7,849 nucleotides of DNA from an uncultured Ruminococcus sp. (GTDB lineage Bacteria; Bacillota; Clostridia; Oscillospirales; Acutalibacteraceae). The notes beneath the pieces were generated by a model. The model made no database searches. It worked only from the letters and a program-made list of their open reading frames with translations, and had not been told where the DNA came from. Below, piece by piece: positions 1 to 7,052 of this stretch; positions within the stretch are counted from its first letter, which is position 1, and each line of letters starts with the position of its first letter. The position numbers were made by a program, and so were the translations under genes. The stretch spans positions 1 to 7,849 of the forward strand of contig CADBRK010000102.1 in assembly GCA_902797065.1 (NCBI GenBank), written 5' to 3'.

Positions 1-794
1 ATCAGCTTTATTTTCATCTTCTGCGGAATAATACTCTTGATGAATACGCTTACCTGCATTCCTTCTTTGAGGTCGGGTCTTGATTCGGAGAGTCCGGCAA
101 GATTGGGCGTGAGTTCGATAAATGCGCCGTAGTCTTCGATACTGCGTACAATCCCCCTTACTGTCTGACCCTGCTCGAAAAGGTCGGCGTTCTCCTGCCA
201 TGTACCCAATAATTCTTTGTGCGATAGACATATCCGTCCTTTGTCGCAGCTTTTTACGACCGCCTTTATACTCATGCCTGCCCTCAGACGGCGGCTCGGG
301 TGGTCTATCCTCGACACGGATATTGCGTCGATAGGCAGCAGAGAGGGGATACCGCACCCGATGTCGGCAAACGCTCCGAATTGTTCAAGGTGCGTTACCT
401 TTGCACCTATAATGTCGCCGGATACAAGTGTGTTTATGTAGTCATGCATACAGCGTTCCTGCGCAAGTCTGCGTGAGGCTGTTATTACGGGTCTGCCGCA
501 TGGCCCTTGTTCTATGCCTGTAATTATAAAACAGACGGGACGGTTCACACGGGAAATTATCGCTATATCTCTGATTACCCCTTCTTTAATGCCTATCGCA
601 CCTTCGCAGCGTGGAATAATACCTTCCAGCCCGTTAAGGTCAAGGTGCAGATTGTGTGAGGCGTCGCAAAGCTTTACCGAGGCTTCGAGGATCCTGCCCT
701 CATGCAGCGCTTCTGTCAGCGTCGAGAGGTTTTTCAGATAAGATGAATTTTCCGAAGTTTTGAAAAGCGTCCCTTCGGGGAAATATTTCGTCAT
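1..794 (-). CDS. S1 RNA-binding domain protein (3' end beyond window)
   Basis: Reading the minus strand from the ATG at 794, the frame stays open for 264 codons and leaves the window before a stop. I see three S1-like (OB-fold) modules. Residues about 32-95 form a weak, divergent first repeat. Residues about 126-195 are a clear S1 domain with the FGAFADIG core and an ending of ICLSHKEL type. Residues about 209-264 start a second clear S1 domain with the DYGAFIEL core. S1 repeats bind single-stranded RNA, so a cytoplasmic role in translation or RNA handling is likely; clostridia often carry such short S1-like proteins, frequently labelled ribosomal protein S1 homologues. The start is supported by GGAAGGA at 805-811, ten bases upstream. 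The gene is divergent from the amylase; no convincing promoter for it was found in the 155-base gap. The exact role is not known. Confidence 0.85.
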   Translation of the reverse strand, partial: MTKYFPEGTLFKTSENSSYLKNLSTLTEALHEGRILEASVKLCDASHNLHLDLNGLEGIIPRCEGAIGIKEGVIRDIAIISRVNRPVCFIITGIEQGPCGRPVITASRRLAQERCMHDYINTLVSGDIIGAKVTHLEQFGAFADIGCGIPSLLPIDAISVSRIDHPSRRLRAGMSIKAVVKSCDKGRICLSHKELLGTWQENADLFEQGQTVRGIVRSIEDYGAFIELTPNLAGLSESRPDLKEGMQVSVFIKSIIPQKMKIKL

Positions 795-882
795 TTTGTT
801 TCGTTCCTTCCGTTTGTAGGTTCTATGAATTTATATGCGGAAGATGGATTTATTATGATTTTCCGAAATTTTGGATTGAATG

Positions 883-911
883 TTGAAAAACATAACTATT
901 GACGTTATAAT
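883..911 (+). promoter_or_regulatory. Predicted sigma-A promoter of the amylase gene
   Basis: A -35 hexamer TTGAAA (883-888) and a perfect -10 hexamer TATAAT (906-911) are separated by 17 bases. Transcription would begin near 918, giving a leader of about 30 bases that contains AGGAGG at 933-938 ahead of the ATG at 950. Predicted from sequence only. Confidence 0.65.
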
Positions 912-949
912 GATAATGACAATAATAACTGCAGGAGGAGCGTTTTTTT

Positions 950-2233
950 ATGGCATTGGATACTAACAAGAACTTGCGAAACAAAATGATGTACCAGGTG
1001 TTCGTTCGTAATTTCAGCGAGGAGGGAACTTTCGCTGAGGTTGAAAAGAAGCTTGATGAGATCAAAGAACTGGGTACAGATATTATCTGGCTTATGCCGA
1101 TCCATCCGATAGGCAGGGTCAAGAGAAAGGGAACTCTTGGTTCTCCGTATGCAATAAGCGATTACAGGAGCGTCAACCCCGAATTCGGTACGCTTGAAGA
1201 TTTTATTTCTTTGGTAAACTCTATCCATTCTCACGGGATGAAATGCATTATAGATGTTGTATATAATCACACGTCGCCGGATTCGGTACTCAGCATAGAA
1301 CATCCCGAATGGTTCTATCACAAAGCAGACGGCTCTTTCGGCAATCGTGTAGGCGATTGGAGCGATATTATTGACCTCGACTATAACAACCGCGAGCTTT
1401 GGGATTATCAGATAGATACTCTGAAATACTGGGCAGAATATGTAGACGGATTCAGGTGTGACGTTGCCCCGCTCATACCGATAGAATTCTGGCTGAAGGC
1501 GAGAGAAGAGGTCGCAAAGGTGCGCCCGGACTGTATCTGGCTGAGCGAATCTGTTGAACCTGAATTTATTCTCTACATGAGAGGCAGAGGACTTACGGCA
1601 TTGTCCGATTCCGAGATATACAGGGCGTTCGACATCAGCTATGATTATGACTGCTATAAAAGCTTCTGCGGTTCGATACAGAACGGTACGCTTGACGAGT
1701 ACGTTGAGGCGATCAGCCGCCAGGAATATACGTATCCTGATAATTATGTCAAGCTCAGATTTCTTGAAAATCACGACGTCACACGCGCTTCTTTCCTGAT
1801 ACCCGACGAAAACACGCTCGGAAGCTACACTGCGTTTATGTTTTTCCAGAAGGGAATGGCGCTTGTATATAACGGTCAGGAGATGGGGATTTCTCATCTG
1901 CCGAGCCTTTTTGATAAGGATACCATTGATTGGGGATCAAGCAACAGAATTGACCTTACGGGACTTATAAAAACTTTGTCGCAGATCAAGAAGAACGAGA
2001 TATTTGCAGACAGTGTGTACGAGGTCAAAAATGTAAAGAATGAGTTTATTGTGGCAGTACACACGCACAATGACAAAAAAGCCGTCGGAGTATTTCCCGT
2101 AAAGAATACATCATCGTCTGTTGCCGTTCCGCTGCCCGACGGATTCTATACCGACTTGATAAGCGGAGAAACAACAGAGGTGTTCCGCGGAATGATAAGC
2201 TGCAAGGGCAGCCCGATAATCATAATCAATTGA
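950..2233 (+). CDS. Cytoplasmic alpha-amylase family (GH13) glycoside hydrolase
   Basis: This 427-residue protein has the GH13 TIM barrel and all conserved regions: DVVYNH (102-107, region I), GFRCDVAP (167-174, nucleophile Asp171, with Arg169), WLSE (197-200, acid/base Glu200) and FLENHD (271-276, transition-state Asp276). GSPYAISDY (64-72) and the late-barrel YNGQEMG (307-313) are also typical. GH13 enzymes cleave or transfer alpha-1,4/1,6 glucans by a retaining mechanism. There is no signal peptide, N-terminal carbohydrate-binding module or wall anchor, so it should act in the cytoplasm on imported malto-oligosaccharides or storage glycogen. Residues after about 343 form a short C-terminal beta domain. 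Region II continues APLIP where many amylases have a Lys-His pair, so exact specificity cannot be read. AGGAGG at 933-938 supports the ATG. The gene has its own promoter and is divergent from the S1 gene. Family confident, substrate unknown. Confidence 0.92.
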   Translation: MALDTNKNLRNKMMYQVFVRNFSEEGTFAEVEKKLDEIKELGTDIIWLMPIHPIGRVKRKGTLGSPYAISDYRSVNPEFGTLEDFISLVNSIHSHGMKCIIDVVYNHTSPDSVLSIEHPEWFYHKADGSFGNRVGDWSDIIDLDYNNRELWDYQIDTLKYWAEYVDGFRCDVAPLIPIEFWLKAREEVAKVRPDCIWLSESVEPEFILYMRGRGLTALSDSEIYRAFDISYDYDCYKSFCGSIQNGTLDEYVEAISRQEYTYPDNYVKLRFLENHDVTRASFLIPDENTLGSYTAFMFFQKGMALVYNGQEMGISHLPSLFDKDTIDWGSSNRIDLTGLIKTLSQIKKNEIFADSVYEVKNVKNEFIVAVHTHNDKKAVGVFPVKNTSSSVAVPLPDGFYTDLISGETTEVFRGMISCKGSPIIIIN

Positions 2234-2271
2234 CAGCAATGAAAATTTTTACTGACATATATAATAAAGTG

Positions 2272-2300
2272 TTGCAAAATTAATTAAAATAAGTTAGAAT
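2272..2300 (+). promoter_or_regulatory. Predicted sigma-A promoter of the prolyl isomerase gene
   Basis: TTGCAA (2272-2277) and TAGAAT (2295-2300) are 17 bases apart, placing the start of transcription near 2307. AAGGAGAG at 2321-2328 follows as ribosome-binding site before the ATG at 2335. No hairpin terminator is visible between the amylase stop (2233) and this promoter, so read-through from the amylase is also possible. Confidence 0.65.
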
Positions 2301-2334
2301 AGATAAGGTCATTAATTATAAAGGAGAGAGAAAA

Positions 2335-3261
2335 ATGATTAAAAAATATTGTGCATTGGTTCTTGCTGTGGCAATGTCGGTATGCGCATTTGCTTCGGGC
2401 TGCGGAGAAAAGGATAAAACAGATTCTTCCGCGCCTGCAAAAACAACGTCTGCGGCAGAATCAAAAAAGGAAATTGGTACCTACACTATGGAAGAGCTTG
2501 GTCTCGGGGCAGATTTCTATGACGATAAGGAACATGAGGTAGGCTATCAGCTTGAGTCACCCGATGTCGGCGATGATATTGCAATAATGCATACAAATAT
2601 GGGCGACATCACAATGAGATTTTTCCCGGAAGCTGCGCCTAAGTCTGTAGAAAACTTTCTTACACTTGCAAAGAGCGGTTACTACAACGGCGTTACGTTC
2701 CACAGAGTTATCGACGGATTTATGATCCAGGGCGGCGACCCGACAGGTACGGGCGCAGGCGGCGAGAGTGCTTTCGAGGGCGGCAAGGATTTTGAGGACG
2801 AGTTCTCAAACAAGCTGTTCAATATAAGAGGTTCTGTTTCGATGGCAAACTCGGGCGAAGATACAAACAGCTCGCAGTTCTTCATCAATCAGTGCAAAAC
2901 GGCGAATTTTGAACTTTGCGAAGCCAACTGGAAGCAGATCTACAGTATGATCTGTGAGCTTAAGGACGCAGGCACGTGGGAGGATAACAAAGAGGGCTTC
3001 AGCCAGTATATGGGTTACAGCAACTTCCTGAATACCGATATTATCCCCGACGATGTAAAGGCGTTGTATGAAAAGCAGGGCGGCAACCCCACTCTTGACG
3101 GCGCATTCAATGCTATCGACAGAGGTCACGCTGTATTTGCGCAGGTAATTGACGGTATGGATGTTGTTGATAAGATCGCAGCTACACCTACAGACGACAG
3201 AAACAAGCCTGTAACGGATGTTGTTATTGAGAGCATAGATATTGTAAAATACGGTGAATAA
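2335..3261 (+). CDS. Cyclophilin-type peptidyl-prolyl cis-trans isomerase lipoprotein
   Basis: The 308-residue product begins with a lipoprotein signal peptide: positive KK, a hydrophobic stretch (5-19) and the lipobox ASGC with lipidated Cys23. A Ser/Thr/Ala/Lys-rich linker (about 28-47) follows, so the enzyme should be anchored outside the membrane, where it would speed proline isomerisation during folding of exported proteins. The cyclophilin domain starts near residue 82. It has FHRVIDGFMIQGGDPTGTG (122-140, containing the expected catalytic Arg124, Phe129 and Gln132), SQFFINQ (180-186) and GHAVFAQV (264-271, His265). Between the last two motifs lies an insertion of roughly 70 residues (about 188-262) rich in acidic and aromatic residues, in place of the short loop of ordinary bacterial cyclophilins; the tryptophan usually found there cannot be assigned with confidence. 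The gene is transcribed alone, between its own promoter and a strong terminator. Confidence 0.94.
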   Translation: MIKKYCALVLAVAMSVCAFASGCGEKDKTDSSAPAKTTSAAESKKEIGTYTMEELGLGADFYDDKEHEVGYQLESPDVGDDIAIMHTNMGDITMRFFPEAAPKSVENFLTLAKSGYYNGVTFHRVIDGFMIQGGDPTGTGAGGESAFEGGKDFEDEFSNKLFNIRGSVSMANSGEDTNSSQFFINQCKTANFELCEANWKQIYSMICELKDAGTWEDNKEGFSQYMGYSNFLNTDIIPDDVKALYEKQGGNPTLDGAFNAIDRGHAVFAQVIDGMDVVDKIAATPTDDRNKPVTDVVIESIDIVKYGE

Positions 3262-3279
3262 TGATCTGTAAATAATATT

Positions 3280-3321
3280 ATCCCCTTGATGAGATTCCGA
3301 ACCGCCAAGGGGATTCTTTTT
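3280..3321 (+). terminator. Rho-independent terminator after the prolyl isomerase gene
   Basis: ATCCCCTTG (3280-3288) pairs perfectly with CAAGGGGAT (3306-3314), giving a 9-bp stem with a 17-base loop. A T-rich run (3317-3321, then GTTTT) follows. It lies 18 bases after the stop codon. Confidence 0.88.
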
Positions 3322-3370
3322 GTTTTGTACACGTTATTATCTATTTCTCAGAAAAATTAACATTTCTCAC

Positions 3371-3398
3371 TTGAAAATGTTCCCGGAATGTATATAAT
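3371..3398 (+). promoter_or_regulatory. Predicted sigma-A promoter of the lipid kinase gene
   Basis: TTGAAA (3371-3376) and a perfect TATAAT (3393-3398) are 16 bases apart. Transcription would begin near 3405, only about 15 bases before the GTG codon at 3421 and about 25 bases before the TTG at 3430. This supports the later start. Confidence 0.65.
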
Positions 3399-3418
3399 AA
3401 AGACAGTACAACATGAGT

Positions 3419-3425
3419 AGGTGAT
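3419..3425 (+). promoter_or_regulatory. Ribosome-binding site that decides the lipid kinase start
   Basis: AGGTGAT matches the 3' part of the extended Shine-Dalgarno sequence (AGGAGGTGATC), set 4 bases before the TTG at 3430. The same AGGTGAT element sits 3 bases before the ATG of the ArsR-type gene in this window. The in-frame GTG at 3421 lies inside this element, so it is unlikely to be the start. Confidence 0.6.
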
Positions 3426-3429
3426 TGAT

Positions 3430-4338
3430 TTGGAAAAGAAAAAGAAGCTTTTGCTGATGTTTAACCCAACGTCGGGCAAATCTCAGATAAAGCCCAATCT
3501 GTGGAATATTATTGATATACTCGTAAAGGGCGGATATGACGTTACCGTTTATCCGACTCAGAGAAGAATGGACGCGCACGACACAATAATCAACCGCGCC
3601 AAAGAATTCGACATAATAGTTGTATGCGGCGGCGACGGTACTCTCAGCGAGTCGGTTTCGGGTCTTGTGTCACTTCCGAAGGGAAAGCGGACGGTTCTGG
3701 GGTATATCCCGAGCGGTTCGACAAATGATTTCGGTTCAAGTCTCGAGATACCGTTCGACAATATCGACGCTGCAAAATGTATAGTAGAGGGCAGCCCCAT
3801 GCCGTGCGACTGCGGAATGTTCGGGGAAAAGCCTTTCATCTATATAGCGGCTTTCGGAATGTTTACCGACGTATCGTACGAAACGCCGCAAAGGGCGAAG
3901 AATATTCTGGGTCATGCCGCATATGTGCTTGAAGGGTTCAAAAGATTTAAGGACTATTCGTATTATCACATGAAGGTCGAGAGCAAGGAGCTTGAAACGG
4001 AAGATGATTTTATTTTCGGTTTTGTGTCGAATACAAGTTCTATAGGCGGCTTTAAAAACCGTTCCGAGTATGCGCCGCTCCTGAACGACGGCTTGTTTGA
4101 ATGCGTTCTGATAAAGAAGCCGAATTCTCCCGCAGATCTGCAAAGAATATTATCTGCGCTGGTGACTTCCGATTTTGATTGTCCGGAGCTGCTGAAATTC
4201 ACGACCGACAAGGTGAGGTTCATCTCGTCCGAGAAAATAAAATGGACGACCGACGGTGAGGACGGCGGAGAACACAGCGATATTACGGTAAAGGTAATGC
4301 CGCACGCGTACAGTATTGTTGTGAGTAATGAAGAATAA
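3430..4338 (+). CDS. Diacylglycerol kinase / YegS family lipid kinase
   Basis: Counting from the TTG start, the protein has 302 residues and the features of the DAGK catalytic family: NPTSGK near the N-terminus (12-17), the nucleotide-binding GGDGT loop (67-71), PSGSTNDF (94-101), LNDG (218-221) and TDGE (274-277). Family members phosphorylate diacylglycerol or related lipid alcohols with ATP at the inner face of the membrane, feeding phospholipid turnover; the true lipid substrate cannot be read. No signal peptide or membrane segment is seen, as in DgkB/YegS-type enzymes. I chose TTG 3430 over the in-frame GTG 3421 because AGGTGAT at 3419-3425 is well placed for TTG and because the family typically begins with a few lysines before the first beta strand. 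The GTG start would add three residues. The gene stands alone, with its own promoter and a terminator. Confidence 0.9.
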   Translation: MEKKKKLLLMFNPTSGKSQIKPNLWNIIDILVKGGYDVTVYPTQRRMDAHDTIINRAKEFDIIVVCGGDGTLSESVSGLVSLPKGKRTVLGYIPSGSTNDFGSSLEIPFDNIDAAKCIVEGSPMPCDCGMFGEKPFIYIAAFGMFTDVSYETPQRAKNILGHAAYVLEGFKRFKDYSYYHMKVESKELETEDDFIFGFVSNTSSIGGFKNRSEYAPLLNDGLFECVLIKKPNSPADLQRILSALVTSDFDCPELLKFTTDKVRFISSEKIKWTTDGEDGGEHSDITVKVMPHAYSIVVSNEE

Positions 4339-4342
4339 ACCC

Positions 4343-4383
4343 AAATATCCGCTTACCCGTGAAAAGGCAAGCGGATATTTTTT
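4343..4383 (+). terminator. Hairpin terminator between convergent lipid kinase and ATPase genes
   Basis: AAATATCCGCTT (4343-4354) pairs perfectly with AAGCGGATATTT (4369-4380), a 12-bp stem with a 14-base loop. On the plus strand it ends in six T (4378-4383). It lies 4 bases after the kinase stop and about 7 bases beyond the ATPase stop on the other strand. The minus-strand side has only short T runs broken by GGG, so it should work best for the kinase gene and perhaps partly for both. Confidence 0.88.
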
Positions 4384-4390
4384 AGTGTGA

Positions 4391-6637
4391 TTATTTTCGC
4401 AGTATCCTCATTGAATTTAACACTGCAAGTATCATTATGCCGACGTCCCCGAAAACGGCTTCCCACATTCCGGCTATGCCGAAAGCGCCGAGTATGAGGA
4501 AAAGTATCTTCACCGCAATGACAGCGGCTATATTCTGCGTCACGATTTTCTTTGTGTATCCGGCAATATCTATCGCCTGCGCAAGCTTCGACGGTTCGTC
4601 GGTCATCAGAACTATATCGGCGGCTTCGATGGCTGCGTCAGAGCCGAGCGCCCCCATAGCTATTCCCACATCTGCCGCCGCAAGCACGGGAGCGTCGTTT
4701 ATTCCGTCGCCTACAAATGCAAGCTTTTTGCCGGGATTCATGCTTTTCTTTATATCTTCCAGCTTCTCGGCTTTGTCGCCGGGGAGAAGCTCTGCAAAGC
4801 ATTCGTCAATACCGATTTCCGAGGCAATGGATTCTGCTATCTCTTTTTTGTCGCCCGTAAGCATTACCGTTCTGGCAATGCCCTTCTTTTTCAGATCTCC
4901 GATGGCTTCTTTGCTGTCGGGTTTGATCTCGTCGGAAATGGTGATGCTTCCCATGAATCTGCCGTTCCCGGCAATATAGATCACGGTTCCCGTATCGCCG
5001 CACTCTGTGTAGGCGATGTTTTCTTTTTTCATCAGTTTGCCGTTGCCGCACAGTACGATCCTGCCGTTCACCTTTGCGCTGATGCCGTGACCCGGGATTT
5101 CCTTGTAATCCACGATCTGTGATTTGTCGATCTCTTTGCCGTATTCGGAAGCAATAGACTTTGCTATCGGGTGATTGGACATACTTTCGGCTTTTGCGGC
5201 TGTCTCGATAAGCTCGTTTTTGTCGGTACCCTTTGCGGGGGAGATGTTCACTGCCTTGAATACGCCTTTTGTGAGCGTGCCTGTTTTGTCGAACACAAAA
5301 GTATCGGTGTGGTTTATCGCTTCAAGATAATTGCTGCCTTTTATGAGAATCCCCTTGCGTGAAGCCGAGCCGATACCGCCGAAGAATGACAGCGGAATTG
5401 AGATGACCAGTGCGCACGGGCAGGATATAACGAGGAATACAAAGCAGCGGTGCAGCCACTCGCCCCATTCTCCGCCGAAAAGCAGCGGCGGTATTATTCC
5501 GAGCAGCAAAGCCGTAATTACAACTATCGGAGTATAGTAACGTGAAAAAGAAGTTATGAAGTTTTCCGTCGGGGCTTTTCTGCCTGCTGCATTCTCGACA
5601 AGCTCCAGTATCTTTGCGGCAGTTGACTGACCGTATGGCTTTGTGACGCAGATTTCCAGAACTCCGCTCTCGTTGATGCAGCCCGACAGTACCTCGTCGC
5701 CCAGGCTTACGCTCCTCGGTACGGACTCGCCCGTAAGCGCAGTTGTGTTAAGCATGGACTTTCCTTCAAGTACTATTCCGTCAAGCGGTATCTTTTCGCC
5801 GGGCTTTACGAGAATGACCTCTCCAACCGAAACTTCACCCGGAGAAACGGTCATTGTGTTGCCGTAACGCTTTACGTTTGCGCTGTCGGGACGAATATCC
5901 ATAAGGTCTGAAATCGAACGGCGCGATCTTCTGACGGCAAGCTCCTGTATGTATTCACCCAGCTGATAGAAAAGCATTACTGCGGCTGCCTCGGGGTATT
6001 CGCCTATCGCAAATGCGCCGATCGTCGATATTGTCATAAGAAAACTCTCGTCAAATACCTTTCCTTTAATGATACCTCTTATTGCCTTGATTACAACATC
6101 AGTGCCCGTAATGATATACGCAGTTACGATCAGTGGGAGCGTGATGTAGTTCGGTACGGCTGCAAATGTCAATGCAAAACCCGCCGCAAAGAATACTGCG
6201 CCCGTGATAAGACGTATTTTCATTATATTGTCTTCCGTGATCGCTTTAAGGAATGATTTTTTCTCTTTGCGCTCGGGGCGCAGAACATTGTCTTTTACGC
6301 AGTTTTCGCAGTGTGCGTATCTGCCCTGACAGCTTCGGCAGTCTGCGCAGTTGTCGCCCCGGTGTGTGTGACCCTCGTTATTGCTGCTGCCGAAAGCAAC
6401 AGAATCATTAATAATGTTGTCAAGGAACGCTACCTCAACTTCGGGTTCATAAGTGTGTACGGTTTTTATTACTATTACGGTAAGCTCCTCAGCCTGCTTA
6501 TCCGATTCTATGGACAGTGTCTGCGTAACAAGATTAACGGCAGCGTTTTTTATTCCCTTCTTCCTTTTGAGATCGTTTTCTATCTCGGAAGAACAGTGCG
6601 GACAGTCAAGCCCCTTTACGGCGTATGTGTATCTCAT
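4391..6637 (-). CDS. cadA: P1B-2-type Zn/Cd/Pb-exporting ATPase
   Basis: This 748-residue membrane pump uses ATP to export divalent soft metals. In order I see an N-terminal HMA domain (about 1-72) with GLDCPHC (metal-binding Cys12 and Cys15; the preceding Asp11 is typical of Zn/Cd/Pb pumps); a Cys/His-rich linker (90-113); four membrane segments (about 141-232); the actuator domain with TGES (302-305); membrane segment 6 with CPC (406-408); phosphorylated Asp450 in DKTGT; the HP pair (489-490); GDGIND (643-648); and a last membrane pair with QNIAAVIAVK (701-710, Lys710) and FGDVG (Asp731). CPC with this lysine and aspartate is the P1B-2 signature, as in ZntA and CadA, and argues against copper. 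The ATG directly precedes the HMA strand; its ribosome-binding site is only moderate. It follows the ArsR-type gene by 58 bases, with an operator-like element in the gap. The choice between the names cadA and zntA is arbitrary. Confidence 0.95.
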   Translation of the reverse strand: MRYTYAVKGLDCPHCSSEIENDLKRKKGIKNAAVNLVTQTLSIESDKQAEELTVIVIKTVHTYEPEVEVAFLDNIINDSVAFGSSNNEGHTHRGDNCADCRSCQGRYAHCENCVKDNVLRPERKEKKSFLKAITEDNIMKIRLITGAVFFAAGFALTFAAVPNYITLPLIVTAYIITGTDVVIKAIRGIIKGKVFDESFLMTISTIGAFAIGEYPEAAAVMLFYQLGEYIQELAVRRSRRSISDLMDIRPDSANVKRYGNTMTVSPGEVSVGEVILVKPGEKIPLDGIVLEGKSMLNTTALTGESVPRSVSLGDEVLSGCINESGVLEICVTKPYGQSTAAKILELVENAAGRKAPTENFITSFSRYYTPIVVITALLLGIIPPLLFGGEWGEWLHRCFVFLVISCPCALVISIPLSFFGGIGSASRKGILIKGSNYLEAINHTDTFVFDKTGTLTKGVFKAVNISPAKGTDKNELIETAAKAESMSNHPIAKSIASEYGKEIDKSQIVDYKEIPGHGISAKVNGRIVLCGNGKLMKKENIAYTECGDTGTVIYIAGNGRFMGSITISDEIKPDSKEAIGDLKKKGIARTVMLTGDKKEIAESIASEIGIDECFAELLPGDKAEKLEDIKKSMNPGKKLAFVGDGINDAPVLAAADVGIAMGALGSDAAIEAADIVLMTDEPSKLAQAIDIAGYTKKIVTQNIAAVIAVKILFLILGAFGIAGMWEAVFGDVGIMILAVLNSMRILRK

Positions 6638-6659
6638 AAATCCACTTCTTTCTGTGCTT

Positions 6660-6682
6660 TAATTGTTCAAATACTCAACTAA
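6660..6682 (-). promoter_or_regulatory. Predicted second operator of the metal sensor, in the sensor-ATPase gap
   Basis: On the minus strand the element runs from TTAGTTGA (6682-6675) to CAATTA (6665-6660). It is identical at 19 of 23 positions to the element over the sensor's own promoter. It is an imperfect dyad (TAnTTG ... CAAnTA). No consensus promoter is evident beside it, so it may control a weak internal promoter or act as a roadblock. Function is inferred. Confidence 0.6.
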
Positions 6683-6695
6683 GATGTAAAACAAA

Positions 6696-7049
6696 TCATT
6701 CCATAATATGCTCGAAAGCAATGTCTATAAGCGTCTTTACGTGAGAATCCGCAAGCGAATAATAGATAGTCTGGGCTTCACGCCTGAATTTAACAAGGTT
6801 AGCAAGTTTAAGCGCCTTCAGCTGATGCGAAACAGCGGATTTTGTTATTCCGAGCAGCGCTGCAATATCGCATACGCAAAGCTCGTTTTGTTCAAGCGCA
6901 TGGAGTATCTGTACCCTTGTGCCGTCGCCGAAAAGCTTGAAGAGCGATGCAAGTTCGAGGTACTGTTCTTTTGCAAGCATTTTTTCTTTTGTATCCTGTA
7001 CGAGTTCCTCGTGTATCACTTCGCAGTCGGAAGTGTTTAACATTTCCAT
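6696..7049 (-). CDS. ArsR/SmtB-family metal-sensing repressor (CadC-like)
   Basis: This 117-residue winged-helix repressor has the family helix-turn-helix in DIAALLGITKSAVSHQLKAL (61-80) and a wing with RREAQTIYYSL (89-99). ELCVCD (56-61) supplies Cys58 and Cys60 of the alpha-3 thiolate site, and Cys9 near the N-terminus can complete it, as in CadC. Asp101, His103, His114 and Glu117 have the exact spacing of the alpha-5 zinc site of SmtB/CzrA. Such proteins bind DNA without metal and release it when Zn, Cd or Pb binds. The ATG at 7049 is chosen because AGAGGTGAT (7061-7053) is placed 3 bases upstream; an upstream in-frame TTG at 7076 would put that site inside the gene. The gene is first in a unit with the efflux ATPase and has operator-like DNA over its own start of transcription, so autorepression is expected. 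The metal it senses is inferred. Confidence 0.93.
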   Translation of the reverse strand: MEMLNTSDCEVIHEELVQDTKEKMLAKEQYLELASLFKLFGDGTRVQILHALEQNELCVCDIAALLGITKSAVSHQLKALKLANLVKFRREAQTIYYSLADSHVKTLIDIAFEHIME

Positions 7050-7052
7050 AAT

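Noticed and set aside
899..904. TTGACG as a -35 box for the amylase
   Set aside because: It lies one base before the TATAAT and no good -10 sits 16-18 bases downstream. TTGAAA at 883-888 has the right spacing.
905..1897. A long open frame of 330 codons on the minus strand, antisense to the amylase gene
   Set aside because: The plus strand encodes a complete GH13 enzyme with all catalytic motifs, promoter and ribosome-binding site. The antisense product matches no family I know and has no start signals.
2230..2265. TTGACA (2230-2235) with TATAAT (2260-2265) as a promoter for the prolyl isomerase gene
   Set aside because: The spacing is 24 bases, too long for a normal promoter, and a better-spaced pair lies at 2272-2300.
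3346..3370. TTTCTCA repeated twice before the lipid kinase promoter
   Set aside because: Only seven bases in AT-rich DNA, with no symmetry or placement that suggests a function.
6311..6682. A 123-codon plus-strand frame antisense to the ATPase 5' end
   Set aside because: It mirrors the HMA and Cys/His linker coding region, has no ribosome-binding site, and its product is an unconvincing hydrophobic string.
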